Shown piece by piece: positions 32,945 through 44,851 of a stretch of 64,000 bases of DNA (its first letter is position 1; every line of letters begins with the position of its first letter). Position numbers and translations under genes: made by a program. The notes beneath the pieces are model-generated. The model saw only the letters and a program-made list of their open reading frames with translations. It ran no database searches and had not been told where the DNA came from. The DNA comes from Asterias amurensis (lineage: Eukaryota > Echinodermata > Asteroidea > Forcipulatida > Asteriidae): assembly GCF_032118995.1 (NCBI RefSeq), contig NC_092656.1:18230694-18294693 (forward strand). The letters run 5' to 3'.

Positions 32945-35232
32945 TGGGTTATCTGAAGCAAAGTTAGAAAACAAAAACAGGTGTCAAACTGTGGCACTGC
33001 AGCAGTCTTTGTATGTCACCAGAACCAGAACCAGAACCAGAACCAGTCTTTGGATGTCCTATCTCAACTAAACAAAGTTAGTTGACATTGGTGTCACACT
33101 ATGGACATCTCAGCTATCTGGTGTCACACTGTGGATACAGTCTTTGGATGTCCTATCTCAACTAAGCAAAGTTAGTTGACATTGGTGTCACACTATGGAC
33201 ATCTCAGCTATCTGGTGTCACACTGTGGAAACAGTCTTTGGATGTCCTATCTCAGCTATCTCCAGCAAAGTTTGTAAACATTGGTGACGCACTAAGAACA
33301 AAGTCATTGTAACACATCTTAGCTATCTGAAACAAAGTTTTCAGACAATGGTGTCACGCTATGGACAAATTCCTTGTTTGCCACATCTCTGCTACCTGAA
33401 GCATAGTTTGGTGACGTTGGTGTTACACTGTGATCAATCTCAGCTACCTGAAGTATAGTTTGGTGACGTTGGTGTTACACTGTGATCAATCTCAGCTACC
33501 TGAAGCATAGTTTGGTGACGTTGGTGTTACACTGTGATCAATCTCAGCTACCTGAAGCATAGTTTGGTGACGTAGGTGTTACACTGTGATCAATCTCAGC
33601 CACCTGAAGTAGTTTTCTGGTGACGTTGGTGTTACACTATGATCAATCTCAGCTACCTGAAGTATAGTTTGGTGACGTTGGTGTTACACTGTGATCAATC
33701 TCAGCTACCTGAAGTGTAGTTAGGTGACGTTGGTGTTACACTGTGATCAATCTCAGCTACCTGAAGTATAGTTTGCTGGTGATGACGTTGGTGTAACACT
33801 ATGATCAATCTCAGCTACCTGAAGTATAGTTTGGTGACATTGGTGTTACACTGTGATCAATCTCAGCTACCTGAAGTGTAGTTAGGTGACGTTGGTGTTA
33901 CACTGTGATCAATCTCAGCTACCTGAAGTATAGTTTGGTGAAGTTGGTGTTACACTGTGATCAATCTCAGCTACCTGAAGCATAGTTTGGTGACGTTGGT
34001 GTTACACTGTGATCAATCTCAGCTACCTGAAGTATAGTTTTCTGGTGACGTTGGTGTTACACTATGATCAATCTCAGCTACCTGAAGTATAGTTTGGTGA
34101 CGTTGGTGTTACACTGTGATCAATCTCAGCTACCTGAAGTGTAGTTAGGTGACGTTGGTGTTACACTGTGATTAATCTCAGCTACCTGAAGCATAGTTTG
34201 GTGACGTTGGTGTTACACTGTGATCAATCTCAGCTACCTGAAGCATAGTTTGGTGACGTAGGTGTTACACTGTGATCAATCTCAGCCACCTGAAGTATAG
34301 TTTTCTGGTGACGTTGGTGTTACACTATGATCAATCTCAGCTACCTGAAGTATAGTTTGGTGACGTTGGTGTTACACTGTGATCAATCTCAGCTACCTGA
34401 AGTGTAGTTAGGTGACGTTGGTGTTACACTGTGATCAATCTCAGCTACCTGAAGTATAGTTTGCTGGTGATGACGTTGGTGTTACACTATGATCAATCTC
34501 AGCTACCTGAAGTATAGTTTGGTGACATTGGTGTTACACTGTGATCAATCTCAGCTACCTGAAGTGTAGTTAGGTGACGTTGGTGTTACACTGTGATCAA
34601 TCTCAGCTACCTGAAGTATAGTTTGGTGAAGTTGGTGTTACACTGTGATCAATCTCAGCTACCTGAAGCATAGTTTGGTGACGTTGGTGTTACACTGTGA
34701 TCAATCTCAGCTACCTGAAGTATAGTTTTCTGGTGACATTGGTGTTACACTATGATCAATCTCAGCTACCTGAAGTATAGTTTGGTGACGTTGGTGTTAC
34801 ACTGTGATCAATCTCAGCTACCTGAAGTGTAGTTAGGTGACGTTGGTGTTACACTGTGATCAACCTCAGCTACCTGAAGTATAGTTTGCTGGTGACGTTG
34901 GTGTTACACTATGATCAATCTCAGCTACCTAAAGTATAGTTTGGTGACGTCGGTGTTACACTGTGATCAATCTCAGCTACCTGAAGTGTAGTTAGGTGAC
35001 GTGGGTGTTACACTGTGATCAATCTCAGCTACCTGAAGTATAGTTTGGTGACGTTGATGTTACACTGTGATCAATCTCAGCTACCTGAAGTGTAGTTAGG
35101 TGATGTTGGTGTTACACTGTGATCAATCTCAGCTACCTGAAGTGTAGTTTGGTGACGTTGGTGTTACACTGTTACACTGTGAACATCTCAGCTATCTGAC
35201 GCAAAGTTTGTAGACAGTGGTGTAATGCTATA
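32945..35232 (-). repeat. ~52-bp minisatellite derived from the INTS14 C-terminal coding end
   Basis: From about 33385 to 35180 a 52-bp unit (core ATCTCAGCTACCTGAAG) repeats about 35 times. Diverged units extend to 32945, including a 113-bp double unit at 33050-33245. Read on the minus strand, each unit is SVTPTSPNYTSGS followed by TGA, which parallels the real INTS14 end SITPLSTNFASDS-TGA at 35188-35232. Nucleotide similarity across that 51-nt segment is plain. A 685-bp higher-order repeat is visible (unique CAGCCACCTG at 33598 and 34283). The array lies inside the predicted 3' UTR. Confidence 0.95.
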
Positions 35233-38200
35233 ATCATAACCTTTTTCCATAGCACTAGTCAGCATCTTTCCAGCATGAGTCAATTGTAATGCTGCGTCAG
35301 GATGAGCTGTCCAGGGTAAAATAGTACATTCTCTCTCTAGCATCATAGACATACCTTGGAGAAGTTCAGTCATATCAAAAGATAAGGCTGCACGACGAAG
35401 TCTATTCAACTCCTGTAAGAAAGAAAATACACAAGAAGATCCTGGTTTAAAAATAAAACACATTTCAATTATCTGAAATCTGAACTGCCCAAAATCTATC
35501 AGATGAAAATGTGTTAAATCATGGATGCAAAGGAAAATCACTAAATAAAACAAGATTTGAAACAGTATACTGAAATGAGTTAATATGACAAGTACATAAT
35601 TAACATTGTTTCAACAGTCCGTGAATGCCATTACTTTAAAGTCCAGCATACCCTGCAGGAAAATACTGAATACTAAAGCACCTTGAGTATCTCTGAGTGA
35701 TGGATAGGCGCACTATATAAAAAAACACTATTATTGTTATTATTATTATTATAATAGATTACCTTGTAGAATACTAGTGTCTTCTCTGGAAGTTTTCTTG
35801 CATAGCGAAGAATCTTTTGAATATCAGCCTTCAAGAAAAGACAAGAAAATGACTTGATTAGGGGATAAGATATAGGAATAAGAATTTTGGCTTGTCTTGT
35901 CGATGTTTTTACAGTCATTAAGAATCATATTTCAGGGCTGGATAAGTAATATGTGTATACATAAAAACCAACAGTGATGTATTAGATCAAAGGTCAACAT
36001 ACCTGTAAATTAATTGGTTTAATCCAGACAACAGGATTCTGGGAGTAACTTCTTTTCTCTTGTAACCTGACCGGAAATGGACTCTTGTTGTTGTCTTCCC
36101 CATAAGGATTATTGGCAAAAGCTGATGAAGAAAAGAAAATCAAATTCAAAGAAAATTTGAATGAATCCTACATTTTAAAGGCAGTGGACACTATTGGTAA
36201 TTACTCAAAATAATTATTGTCATAAAACCTTACTTGATTACGAGTAACGGGGAGAGGTTGATAGTATAAAACATTGTTAGAAACGGCTCCCTCTGAAGTA
36301 ATGTAGTTTTTGAGAAAGAGGTAATTTTCCACGAATTTGATTTCGAGACCTCAAGTTTAGAATTTGAGGTCTCGAAATCAAGCATCTGAAAGCACACTGC
36401 TTCGTGTGACAAGGTGTTTTTTCTTTCATTATCTCGCAACTTCGACGACCAATTGAGCTCAAATTTCCACAGGTTTGTTATTTTATGCATATGTTGAGAT
36501 ACACCAAGTGTGAAGACTGGTCTTTGACAATTACCAATAGTGTCCACCGTCTTTAAAAAAATAAGACATTTGTAATAAATGCACATCTAATCATTCAAAC
36601 ACAAACATGATCATCTCTATATTATAAACCGTTGTTGAAGTTGTTTTTTCTTTCATTGCATCTGATGAAATAGTGGTTGCTACAAAAGCTCATGCAAATA
36701 TTTATTTACTACTAGTTGGTCTTTAAAGCACTACATTTTATTCTCCTGTTTGCAATAACCTGACTAACAGGGTTACCCATCACCACTTTTCATTTTTATC
36801 TATTCAACAATATCTAAAGGCTTTAGTAACAATTAATATTATATGGATTCAGTTAGCTATTCCTCGGCTGGTCCATAGACTTACCTGTACATGGTCCTAG
36901 TAAATGAAACTTTCCAACCCATGGTATAGCATGATCACCAGGCTCAAACAATGACATCATTAAGTTGGATTTCTTCTTACTATCTGCACAGGAATGAAGC
37001 AGTCCATACCAGTTCTCCCTACAAGGAATTCAAGTTGATATCCATAGTAATTTAGATAAGGTTAAAGACAGTGGACACTATTGGTAATTGTCAAAGATTA
37101 GTCTTCACAGTTGGTGTATCTCAACATATGCAAAAAATAAAAACCTGTGCAAATTTGAGCTCAATCGGTCGTCGAAGTATGCGAGATAATAGTGAAAGAA
37201 AAAACACCATTGTCACACGAAGTTGTGTGCTTTCTGATGCTTGATTTCGAGACATCAAATTCTAAACTTGAGGTCTCGAAATCAAATTCGTGGGAAAATG
37301 ACTTCTTTCTATAAAACTACGTCACTTCAGAGGGAGCCGTTTCTCACAATGTTTTATACTATCTACCTCTCCCCATTAATTGTAACCAAGAAAGGTTTTA
37401 TGATGATAGTTACTTTGAGAAGTTACCAATAGTGTCCACTGCCTTTAAATCAACAATATTTGTTGATTTGGACATCAAGATGAGGTTTTATAATGCTTGT
37501 ATTCTTTCAACCCTACGGTAGGTCGCTGCATGTTGGAGTCTGACAGAAAGAAATGAGGCCAGGCTAGATGCAGATGCCAAAGAAAGATCCTGGGAATTGA
37601 ATGGACATATCACAAATAAGCATGTAAGAGCAACAACCAAACAGCCCCCCCCCCCTCTCAAGCATCATAAGAAAATGCAGACTGCAGTGGTTTGGTCAAC
37701 TCCAACAAATGGATACAAATCAGATCTCTAAAAGCAACTCTACATGTACAACTGGTCACCAACCCACAAGAAACACAGACGAGGTTGCCCTAGGACAAGA
37801 TGGGCAAATGTAATCCAGAGCGACCTCTCCAGACTTGGTACTGGCCGGTCTGTGGAGGAGGCAGAAGTTGCAGCTCAAGACCGGTCTATTTGGAAGCTTC
37901 TCACCAGTCAGGCAGCTGGTGCAGAAATGCATGATGCTGACTGACGATGATGAATAAAGAGTGCTTTTGCAATGTTTCAATGCAGCAAAACTCTGAGACT
38001 ATGAATAAAATACACAAGTGGAACAACTTGGTATGTATTACTTAATGTGATTCAGATGAATTAAAAATCTAATCTAAAAATTGCTAAAAATCTTGAATGA
38101 ATGACCTACCCAACATTAACGAGTGCTACAAGATTCTCCACCTTCAGGCTGCCATGTAGAAGGACACAAAATGACGGATTAGATCCCATCTCGGTTGAAG

Positions 38201-40827
38201 ACGGAACCGTCTCTTTCTCTTCAGTCTTATCTCCTCCTTCTGCTCCTTCTCCTGAACCTGATGAACTTTTATCTGAAAATAGAAGGATCAATATTGACAA
38301 CTAATTTACTAGGTCAATTTGGTTGCCGATTTGACCTGAAAATAATGTGTGTATATCAGTGAAACTCAAAAACTCATGATGAATATTAAAGCTAGTGGAC
38401 ACTATTGGTAAATGTCAAAGACCAGTCTTCTCACTTGCTGTATCTCAACATATGCATAAAATAACAAACCTGTGAAAATTTGAGCTCAATTGGTCGTCGG
38501 AGTTGCGAGATAACTATGAAAGAAAAAACACTCTTGTCACACGAAGTTGTGTGCTTTCAGATGCTTGATTTCGAGACCTCAAATTCTAAACTTGAGGTCT
38601 CGAAGTCAAATTCGTGGAAAGTTACTTCTTTCTCAAAAACTACTCCACTTCAGAGAGAGCCGTTTCTCACAATGTTTTACACTACCAACCTCTCCCCATT
38701 ACTCGTTACCAAGTAAGGTTTTATGCTAATAATTATTTTGAGTAATTACCAATAATGTCCACTGCCTTTAACCGGATATGAGATGGAATGCAACCATACA
38801 TTCTTGAATTGTTCCAACTCTAGTTTAATTTACTTCTTTGTCAATAACCTGTGTAATAGGATTATATGCATAAAAACCATTCCATTCTCTTAGAAATTAC
38901 CAGGATGAAAGCATCTGCTGAATGTAAAGATTTTATCACCAACGTCTCTTACAACTCTTAGATACATGTTCATTTACAGCCAAAAGATGTAGACCTCAAG
39001 ACACAGTGGTAGCTTACCTTTAACTGGAAGTGGTAAGACTAGATGTCTTGATATAACCGGTGGGCTAGAAGCATCAGCACAATCTATGAAGCCACAGATA
39101 CTAAGTTCAGTTGATAAACGCTGTGCAACCATTTCAAAATCACGTGCCATGTTAACAGGCTGTGGTGGAGGGAACACTTGTACTTCTGAGCTAAGATTCC
39201 CACATGACAACTTAGCATGAAATGCTGAGTAAAGCTCCTCAGCCATCTTAGTGAACATAACCTGTGCTGATTTAACTGTAACAGCTCCTTCAATGGTGTG
39301 AATATGACCTTTATGTTGATTAGCATCCAGTAACTTCTGATACATAGACAATGAGCCCCATTGCTGGAGTTCTAGTTGGCTTGAGATGAGGACCGTGTGG
39401 AAGCTATTGGGAAACTCAAAGGGAACAGGGAAGGTGGAGTCATCAGGTTTAGGGTTGGAGAGAGTCTGTATGGCATGCTTCAATGATCCTGGACCAACTC
39501 CTGGACTGCCGTCTGTCACCAAAATAACCTGCATCAACAAGAAGTTCAATCATCATTTAAATGGTTATATTGGCAACTTCAAATTAATGTTTAAGTCAGC
39601 AGAAACTTGTTGAGGTTTTGCAAAAGGGTACTAAATATGAGTTTGAATAATTTAATGTTTTTACACCTGCAAATATTCCCACTTGACACAACCTACATTT
39701 TTAAGAGATTCTGGTTCAGTGAATGGTTAACAAGCACACACCAAGGAGCCAATGGTATCAGAAAGATATAAAACATTCATGAGCTACCTGGCAAAGAGTA
39801 CTTGCGCCCCATTCTTCAATCACAACATTCTTGACTCCTTCCAAGACGGTTTCCAGACACGTCTTATCAAATATCTCAATGGTGTGTACTGCTTTCTGTG
39901 GAGGATACAAAGATACATGTATGTTAGAGAGAAAAGGAATGTGACATATTATGTGCTTTACTGGTGCCGACCTCAGGCAGGGTTTGAAACTTACACTGGA
40001 TTACAGGATGACAGGCAACTTTGGGCTAGTAAATGACAGGTCCAGCATTCTTGTGTTTTACAATGGAATTTTAAAACAATCTTCTATAAGTTCTACTGCT
40101 GAATTTAAATCTGATAAACATCTTTCAATAGTGCTGAGTATTGAAGTGTAACCTGTAAGATAAATATTCTTGTGGTGTTAAAAAAAACAGATTAGGATGT
40201 TTTTCTCATTTTGATTTCGGTCCAGTAAAAATGTTGAACTACACAATACTTGAAGTTTTAAGGATTTGTTATCCCAAATTCGACCTCTGATAGTTTATAA
40301 CAACATAAATGAAGCTGGCAGTATATCCACACTTGATCTATCTCTATATTTTGTTGGTGTATGATGTTTCTTAACATTATTTCCTTGGAACAAAGACAAT
40401 GATTTATAGCCCATGCATCCACCATCATCACTCAGGTTAAACATAAGAAACTTGCCTAAGTGTATGCGTCGCACACAACTCTCAGCCAATGATAGGTCTT
40501 AATTGACCTCTGTGAGGGAGCTGTTTTTTGGCAAGAGGTCTACATATGTAATGTTAGACTCAATAAAATAAATATTACCTTCAGTTCATTGTAATCTCTT
40601 GTAAATGGCACCACAATCTCCCACAGCGAAGAGAAAATGACAAGTGTAGTAAACTCTAGTTTATTATTAGCAGCTATGAAGTCTAGTAGTGTATTCAGAC
40701 CAGCTTCTGCTAGTTGTCTCCTAGTGATTGGTTCATTGCTACTACTACTGCTACTGCTACCTCCATCCGTTGAGCTCACAGGTTGGGTCATGGACAATGA
40801 AACATCTAACAAGATCACTGTAGGCAT
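35188..40827 (-). CDS. INTS14: Integrator complex subunit 14 (INTS14/VWA9), complete
   Basis: INTS14 is a nuclear subunit of the Integrator complex, which cleaves snRNA and other RNA polymerase II transcripts; it works with INTS10 and INTS13. Coding exons: 40579-40827, 39788-39895, 39018-39528, 38110-38272, 36885-37018, 36003-36121, 35763-35828, 35188-35412. They join in phase to give 524 residues (human about 518, recalled). A VWA domain begins at MPTVILLDVSLSMTQP, with the metal-site DxSxS at residues 8-12 and VTDG near 124-126. Later blocks are GFIDCADASSPPVISRHLVL, PSFCVLLHGSLKVENLVAL, DSKKKSNLMMSLFEPG, NPYGEDNNKSPFP, ADIQKILRYARKLPEKT, ECTILPWTAHPDAALQLTHA and SITPLSTNFASDS. A seven-serine run is inserted after the MIDAS region. 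The start matches the family, although further in-frame Met codons lie upstream at 40863. The 3' UTR is dominated by a minisatellite. Confidence 0.96.
35705..35757 (+). repeat. Retroelement tail with (ATT)n
   Basis: GATAGGCGCACTATATAAAA followed by TTATTATTATT, next to the donor of INTS14 exon 35763-35828. Confidence 0.5.
36179..36552. mobile_element. TTAA MITE family A, copy 6
   Basis: Full-length, TTAA-flanked, in the INTS14 intron next to exon 36003-36121. Confidence 0.88.
37066..37444. mobile_element. TTAA MITE family A, copy 7
   Basis: Full-length, TTAA-flanked, ~48 nt upstream of INTS14 exon 36885-37018. Confidence 0.88.
37470..37960 (+). pseudogene. LINE C-terminal relic
   Basis: Plus-strand frames give RRLQWFGQLQQMD, then RRGCPRTRWANVIQSDLSR and VEEAEVAAQDRSIWKLLT, the usual C-terminus of LINE endonuclease/reverse transcriptases, with frameshifts. 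Antisense in an INTS14 intron. Different subfamily from 25380-26165. Confidence 0.8.
38390..38767. mobile_element. TTAA MITE family A, copy 8
   Basis: Full-length, TTAA-flanked, in the INTS14 intron between exons at 38272 and 39018. Confidence 0.88.
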
Positions 40828-41586
40828 GATGATGCTGCTTCTCCTAATTAAAAAAAACATCATTAAATGTTTACAATGATTTTAAAAATGTAGTAACTTT
40901 ATCTTGTAATGTTTTCTAACTTCCAACACTGCATTTGTACTACTATACTCTAGGTATTTCAAAATTTAAATCAACAACACAATGGCAAATACTGTACGTC
41001 ATTATATACAGGGTTCAGCAGAGTCTGATGACGTCACAACAAACAATAGATTTATCTTCTTTTTTCCATGTCTAATTTTGGTTCCCACCTTGATATGACC
41101 AAGTACCCCACTCACAAAAAAGTGAATTAAAGAGGTAAACGTGTGCAGATAATTCTCCACGTTTGTCCTGGGGAAAAAATAGGCGCACGGTTGGGACAAT
41201 TGGCATTTGTAGTGCAATGGTAAAACGGAGTAGTTGGGGACTGAAGTACGGTAAGAAATTTTAGAGATTGCGGAGTGGATTTTCTGTCGTCCCCTCGGAC
41301 AATGAGATATCAAAGGACACATATAAAAAAGTAGTTGAGCCGGCCTTATTTTGGCGAGATTAAGAAAAGAAAAAAAAGAGCGATCTGCCATTACAAAATT
41401 CATTAAACCATCATCGTAATGGTCGTGAGAGATGTAACCCTATTATGACGTTACTACGGGAGACGATAGCGAACGAAACCGAAACAGTTGTAGTGTCCTC
41501 GGGCAGTGTTACACTGTAAACTCAAATTGTGCGGCTAGGCCTAGAGTCTAGCCTAGACGAGGAGAAGGGACGAGCCCTTGGTGGAA

Positions 41587-41710
41587 AAGTTTCCGTATGG
41601 CTCCACCACTTTTTCATTCGAAATAAAATAATATAGTATCTAATTTACCTGACTGATATATCCCTTTTTGTAAAAATGAGTGAAAAAGTGGTGGCGCCAT
41701 ACGGAAAGTT
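41587..41710. mobile_element. 124-bp foldback element upstream of INTS14
   Basis: The ends AAGTTTCCGTATGGCTCCAC and GTGGCGCCATACGGAAAGTT are inverted repeats of ~33 bp with two mismatches. Confidence 0.75.
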
Positions 41711-41737
41711 ATCCAAACGTTGAGGTCCGTACTTACT

Positions 41738-41900
41738 CTCAGTCTCACTTTCTTGCAGATAAATGAAAAATTCCCTGGTTGAGAGACGAGAGTGGAGAGG
41801 AACAATCCTTCCTACACACAAAAACAGTGTAACTTATACGCACTACTACAGTCCACATTGCATTTCAATTGTACTCATTCAATTTTCAGTTTTTACAGCA
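41738..41900 (-). other. Candidate noncoding first exon of INTS14
   Basis: A consensus donor (GAGA|GTAAGT) lies at 41737 on the minus strand. It could pair with the T-rich TTAATTAG acceptor at 40844, just upstream of the INTS14 start codon. The 5' limit is not visible. This is inference. Confidence 0.25.
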
Positions 41901-42055
41901 CAAAACCATACAGCGTCAGGCGCTCTTTATCAGTTGAGTTCTGCGGTAGTGCAGAACATAATGACGTCTGGCATTCAGACATCTAACCGAAAATTAGACT
42001 TGTTGCAAGTCAAATGTCGTAAATAGAAAAACGTCCAGCGGCTGAATTGAACTTA

Positions 42056-42183
42056 GGCCGTGTCCGAAACGACGACTTCGGCTACAGCTACGGCTAGATC
42101 AGCGCGTCTGTCAGTGTTGAAGAATAGCAGACGCGCGCGATCTAGCCGTAGCTGTAGCCGAAGTCGCCGTTTCGGACACGGCC
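42056..42183. mobile_element. 128-bp hairpin element, copy 3
   Basis: Same family as 542-670, in opposite orientation, upstream of INTS14. Confidence 0.9.
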
Positions 42184-42219
42184 TACTTTCGATTACAATG
42201 GCGCCCTCTTCGTGAATAC

Positions 42220-42412
42220 CGGACACTTTGGCACCTTGCAAACTCGGCACCAGCAAACTCGGCACCTCTCAAACTCGGCACCCACAACCTCGGCACCTTG
42301 CAAACTCGGCACCCACAAACTCGGCACATGCACAACCACAAACTCGGCACCTGGTTGAAAACGCTCAAACGTTGAAAACGTTACAAACTCGGCACCCAGT
42401 TGGAAATTGAAA
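42220..42412. repeat. AAACTCGGCACC minisatellite, locus 1
   Basis: About ten units of 12-16 bp built on CAAACTCGGCACC, opening with ATACCGGACACTTTGGCACC. The same opening recurs at 42658 and 43338. Confidence 0.9.
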
Positions 42413-42657
42413 TAAATCCCGACCCTCGTCGTGTGTATCGGCGGGTTCGACGTCGTACCGACGATACATACCTAATAATTAATATGTATTTTTCACTGTC
42501 ATGGTGAGGTCGCCCTTTTCAAAGATCTGTATCAAAATAATTAATATTTATTTTGTGTAAACTTTTGAAGACGTTTTTGAGTCGAAAATACGTAATTTCG
42601 ATGTCCAAGTATTTTTTGGGAACATTTACACAAAACTTTGATCCAGTAAAACGGGTA

Positions 42658-42892
42658 CCGGACACTTCGGCACCTTGCAAACTCGGCACCAGCAAACTCG
42701 GCACATCGCAAACTCGGCACCTCGCAAACTCGGCACCTCGCAAACTCGGCACCCACTCGGCACCAAGAATGTCGGCACCAAACAAACTCGGCACCGGCCT
42801 GTTCTGGTCCAACAAACTCGGCACCAAACAAACTCGGCACCAGCCTATTTTGGTCCACCAAACCAAACTCGGCACCAACAGCAACCACCCGA
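42658..42892. repeat. AAACTCGGCACC minisatellite, locus 2
   Basis: Opens CCGGACACTTCGGCACCTTG and contains about twelve units, two separated by GTTCTGGTCCAA-type inserts. Confidence 0.9.
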
Positions 42893-43337
42893 AGAGTAGT
42901 ATTAACACCATAAAAACTGGTTTGAATTTAGTTAAAATAATTAGTAGTTATGCTAGCTTATATGAACATAACCGCTTCTGAACTTTCGAAAAATTGGCAT
43001 CGGAAATTTTTTTTTTCCCCGGAAACTTTACCTCCGCACATTCAGTTTTTGTTTTGTTTTTTGTTTTCAATCATGTTTGTGAAAGTGCATCGCTATAAAT
43101 TTATTTGTTGATGTATTGGGCTTTGAAAATGTTCGCGTTTGGTTGACAATGACTTTTTGATTTTGAAGAGAGTGTGATTTAGGAGCGTGTTTTGCCTACA
43201 TGGCGGCCGTCGGCCGTGGGGGGACTTTTGCCCCACCGCGGCGGCGGCAGCGACAGTTCAGCGGGCTCACCCTGTGTTTAGTCTGTAACGGAAATTATTT
43301 ACACGTACTCTTTATTTTGAATGGAGTGTTTTACTGA

Positions 43338-43442
43338 ATACCGGACACTTCGGCACCTTGCAAACTCGGCACCAGCAAACTCGGCACCTCTCAAACTCGG
43401 CACCCACAACCTCGGCACCTTGCAAACTCGGCACCCACAAAC
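43338..43442. repeat. AAACTCGGCACC minisatellite, locus 3
   Basis: Opens ATACCGGACACTTCGGCACC and follows the same unit order as locus 1 for about seven units, so it is a copy rather than an independent array. Confidence 0.9.
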
Positions 43443-43473
43443 TATGTACGTATATCGCATATCAGGCGATCAC

Positions 43474-43620
43474 TGGGTGTGTTCGTTTAGCTCCCCCGGG
43501 TCGACCCCGGTGTGTGGCAGTTTTGTTTCCAGGACGAACGTGTGAAGATAATTACCCACGTTCGTCCTGGAAAAAAAAAACGCCACACATCGACCCAGGG
43601 AAGCTAAACGAACGCACCCA
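43474..43620. mobile_element. 147-bp foldback element
   Basis: The ends TGGGTGTGTTCGTTTAGCT and AGCTAAACGAACGCACCCA are inverted; an inner TACCCACGTTCGTCCTGG is partly palindromic with CCAGGACGAACGTG. Confidence 0.8.
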
Positions 43621-43666
43621 TAGTGTGCCAACCCCGCCCGTCACGCAAAGTTAGAATGTCTGTGTG

Positions 43667-44333
43667 CAGGTGTGGCGGTTTCAGTCTTCCGCCGTGTTCA
43701 GTTTTCCGGGTGACGTAGTCGGACATATCATCACGTTGATCGAACGGTTTTAGCTTTCCGGCGTGTTCAGTTTTCCGGGTGACCTGCCCCCGATTTCACG
43801 AAACTCATCGCAAGTAGCGACGCATCGTAGGGTTTGCGATGCGTCGCAGACCTATAAGACACATCGCGGCTGCGACGAGTTCGCAACTTACGACGTGTAA
43901 CCGGTCGCAACTTGCACTTGCGACGCGTCGCAGCGCTTCGTGAAATCGGGGGCTGTCAGATACCGCCGCGAGTACCCTGGCGAGTACTGTAGTTCTCTCA
44001 GCAGTGACCCCAAATTGTTTATATTACGATTCTTTTCTGTGTAGTCACATAATCTCTTGCCCTACTCTTTACATGTATTCATGGGTACAACTTTAGGCAG
44101 GTCACACTCTGCTTGCATATAAAACAACTCATACGATCCACGCGTTTGCCGCTAGTTGTACTCGACTCGTGGACGCCGCCATGACAGCTACCGGAGGGTA
44201 ATGGACGACTCAATACGGCACTAAAAATGGACTACTTTCGCTTGCTGTGCGCATGGCATCGCATGACGTAATGCTACCGTATTTGGTCATTCGGAAAACT
44301 GAACACAGCGGAAAGTTGAAACCGCCACACCTG
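43667..44333. mobile_element. 667-bp TIR element carrying a nested foldback
   Basis: The ends CAGGTGTGGCGGTTTCAGTC and (complement) CAGGTGTGGCGGTTTCAACT form ~45-bp inverted repeats. Another foldback (43786-43953) sits inside. Confidence 0.75.
43786..43953. mobile_element. 168-bp foldback of GCGACG motifs nested in a larger element
   Basis: The ends GCCCCCGATTTCACGAA and TTCGTGAAATCGGGGGC are perfect inverted repeats. The inside is full of GCGACGCATCG/TGCGACG permutations. Confidence 0.8.
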
Positions 44334-44452
44334 AAATTATTGATAGAAGCCTATTGTCATTTTGTGTCTCACAATTAAATAACGGATGACTTTACAATAT
44401 TTGGGCCATGACCACATGAGCACGGTAGGGATAGGGTACACAGTTTTATTAA

Positions 44453-44851
44453 AGGAACACGTTGCCTTGAATCGGACGAGTTGGTCTGTAAAAAGCGTTT
44501 GTAACCGTTTGTTATAAAATGCATATGGTTTTTAGAAAGATATTGTAAAAGTAGAATACAATGATCTACACAAATATGCCTCACAATTGCGTGGTTCTCT
44601 TTTTACCTCGTCGACTAACACGGTCGGCCATTTATGGGAGTCAAAATTTTGACTCCCATTTGACTCCCATAAATGGCCGACCGTGATAGTTTGCGACGTA
44701 AAAGGAAAACCGTGCAATTTTGAGTGATACTTGTGATGTGGAACATTATATTCTACTTTTAAAACATCTTTCTAACCATATGCATTTCATAACAAACGGT
44801 TTCAAACGCTTTAAATAGACCAACTCGTCCGATCCAAGGCAACGTGTTCCT
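44453..44851. mobile_element. TTAA MITE family C, copy 2
   Basis: Same ends and TTAA flanks as 12301-12684. A small direct duplication of TTTGACTCCCAT enlarges the central hairpin. Confidence 0.88.

Noticed and set aside
43203..43336. CpG-rich ATGGCGGCC... frame as a possible first coding exon
   Set aside because: No downstream exon or clear donor in frame; most likely GC-rich intergenic DNA.
42228..43654. ORFs rich in QTRHLANSAP-like repeats
   Set aside because: Translation of the AAACTCGGCACC minisatellite in different frames.
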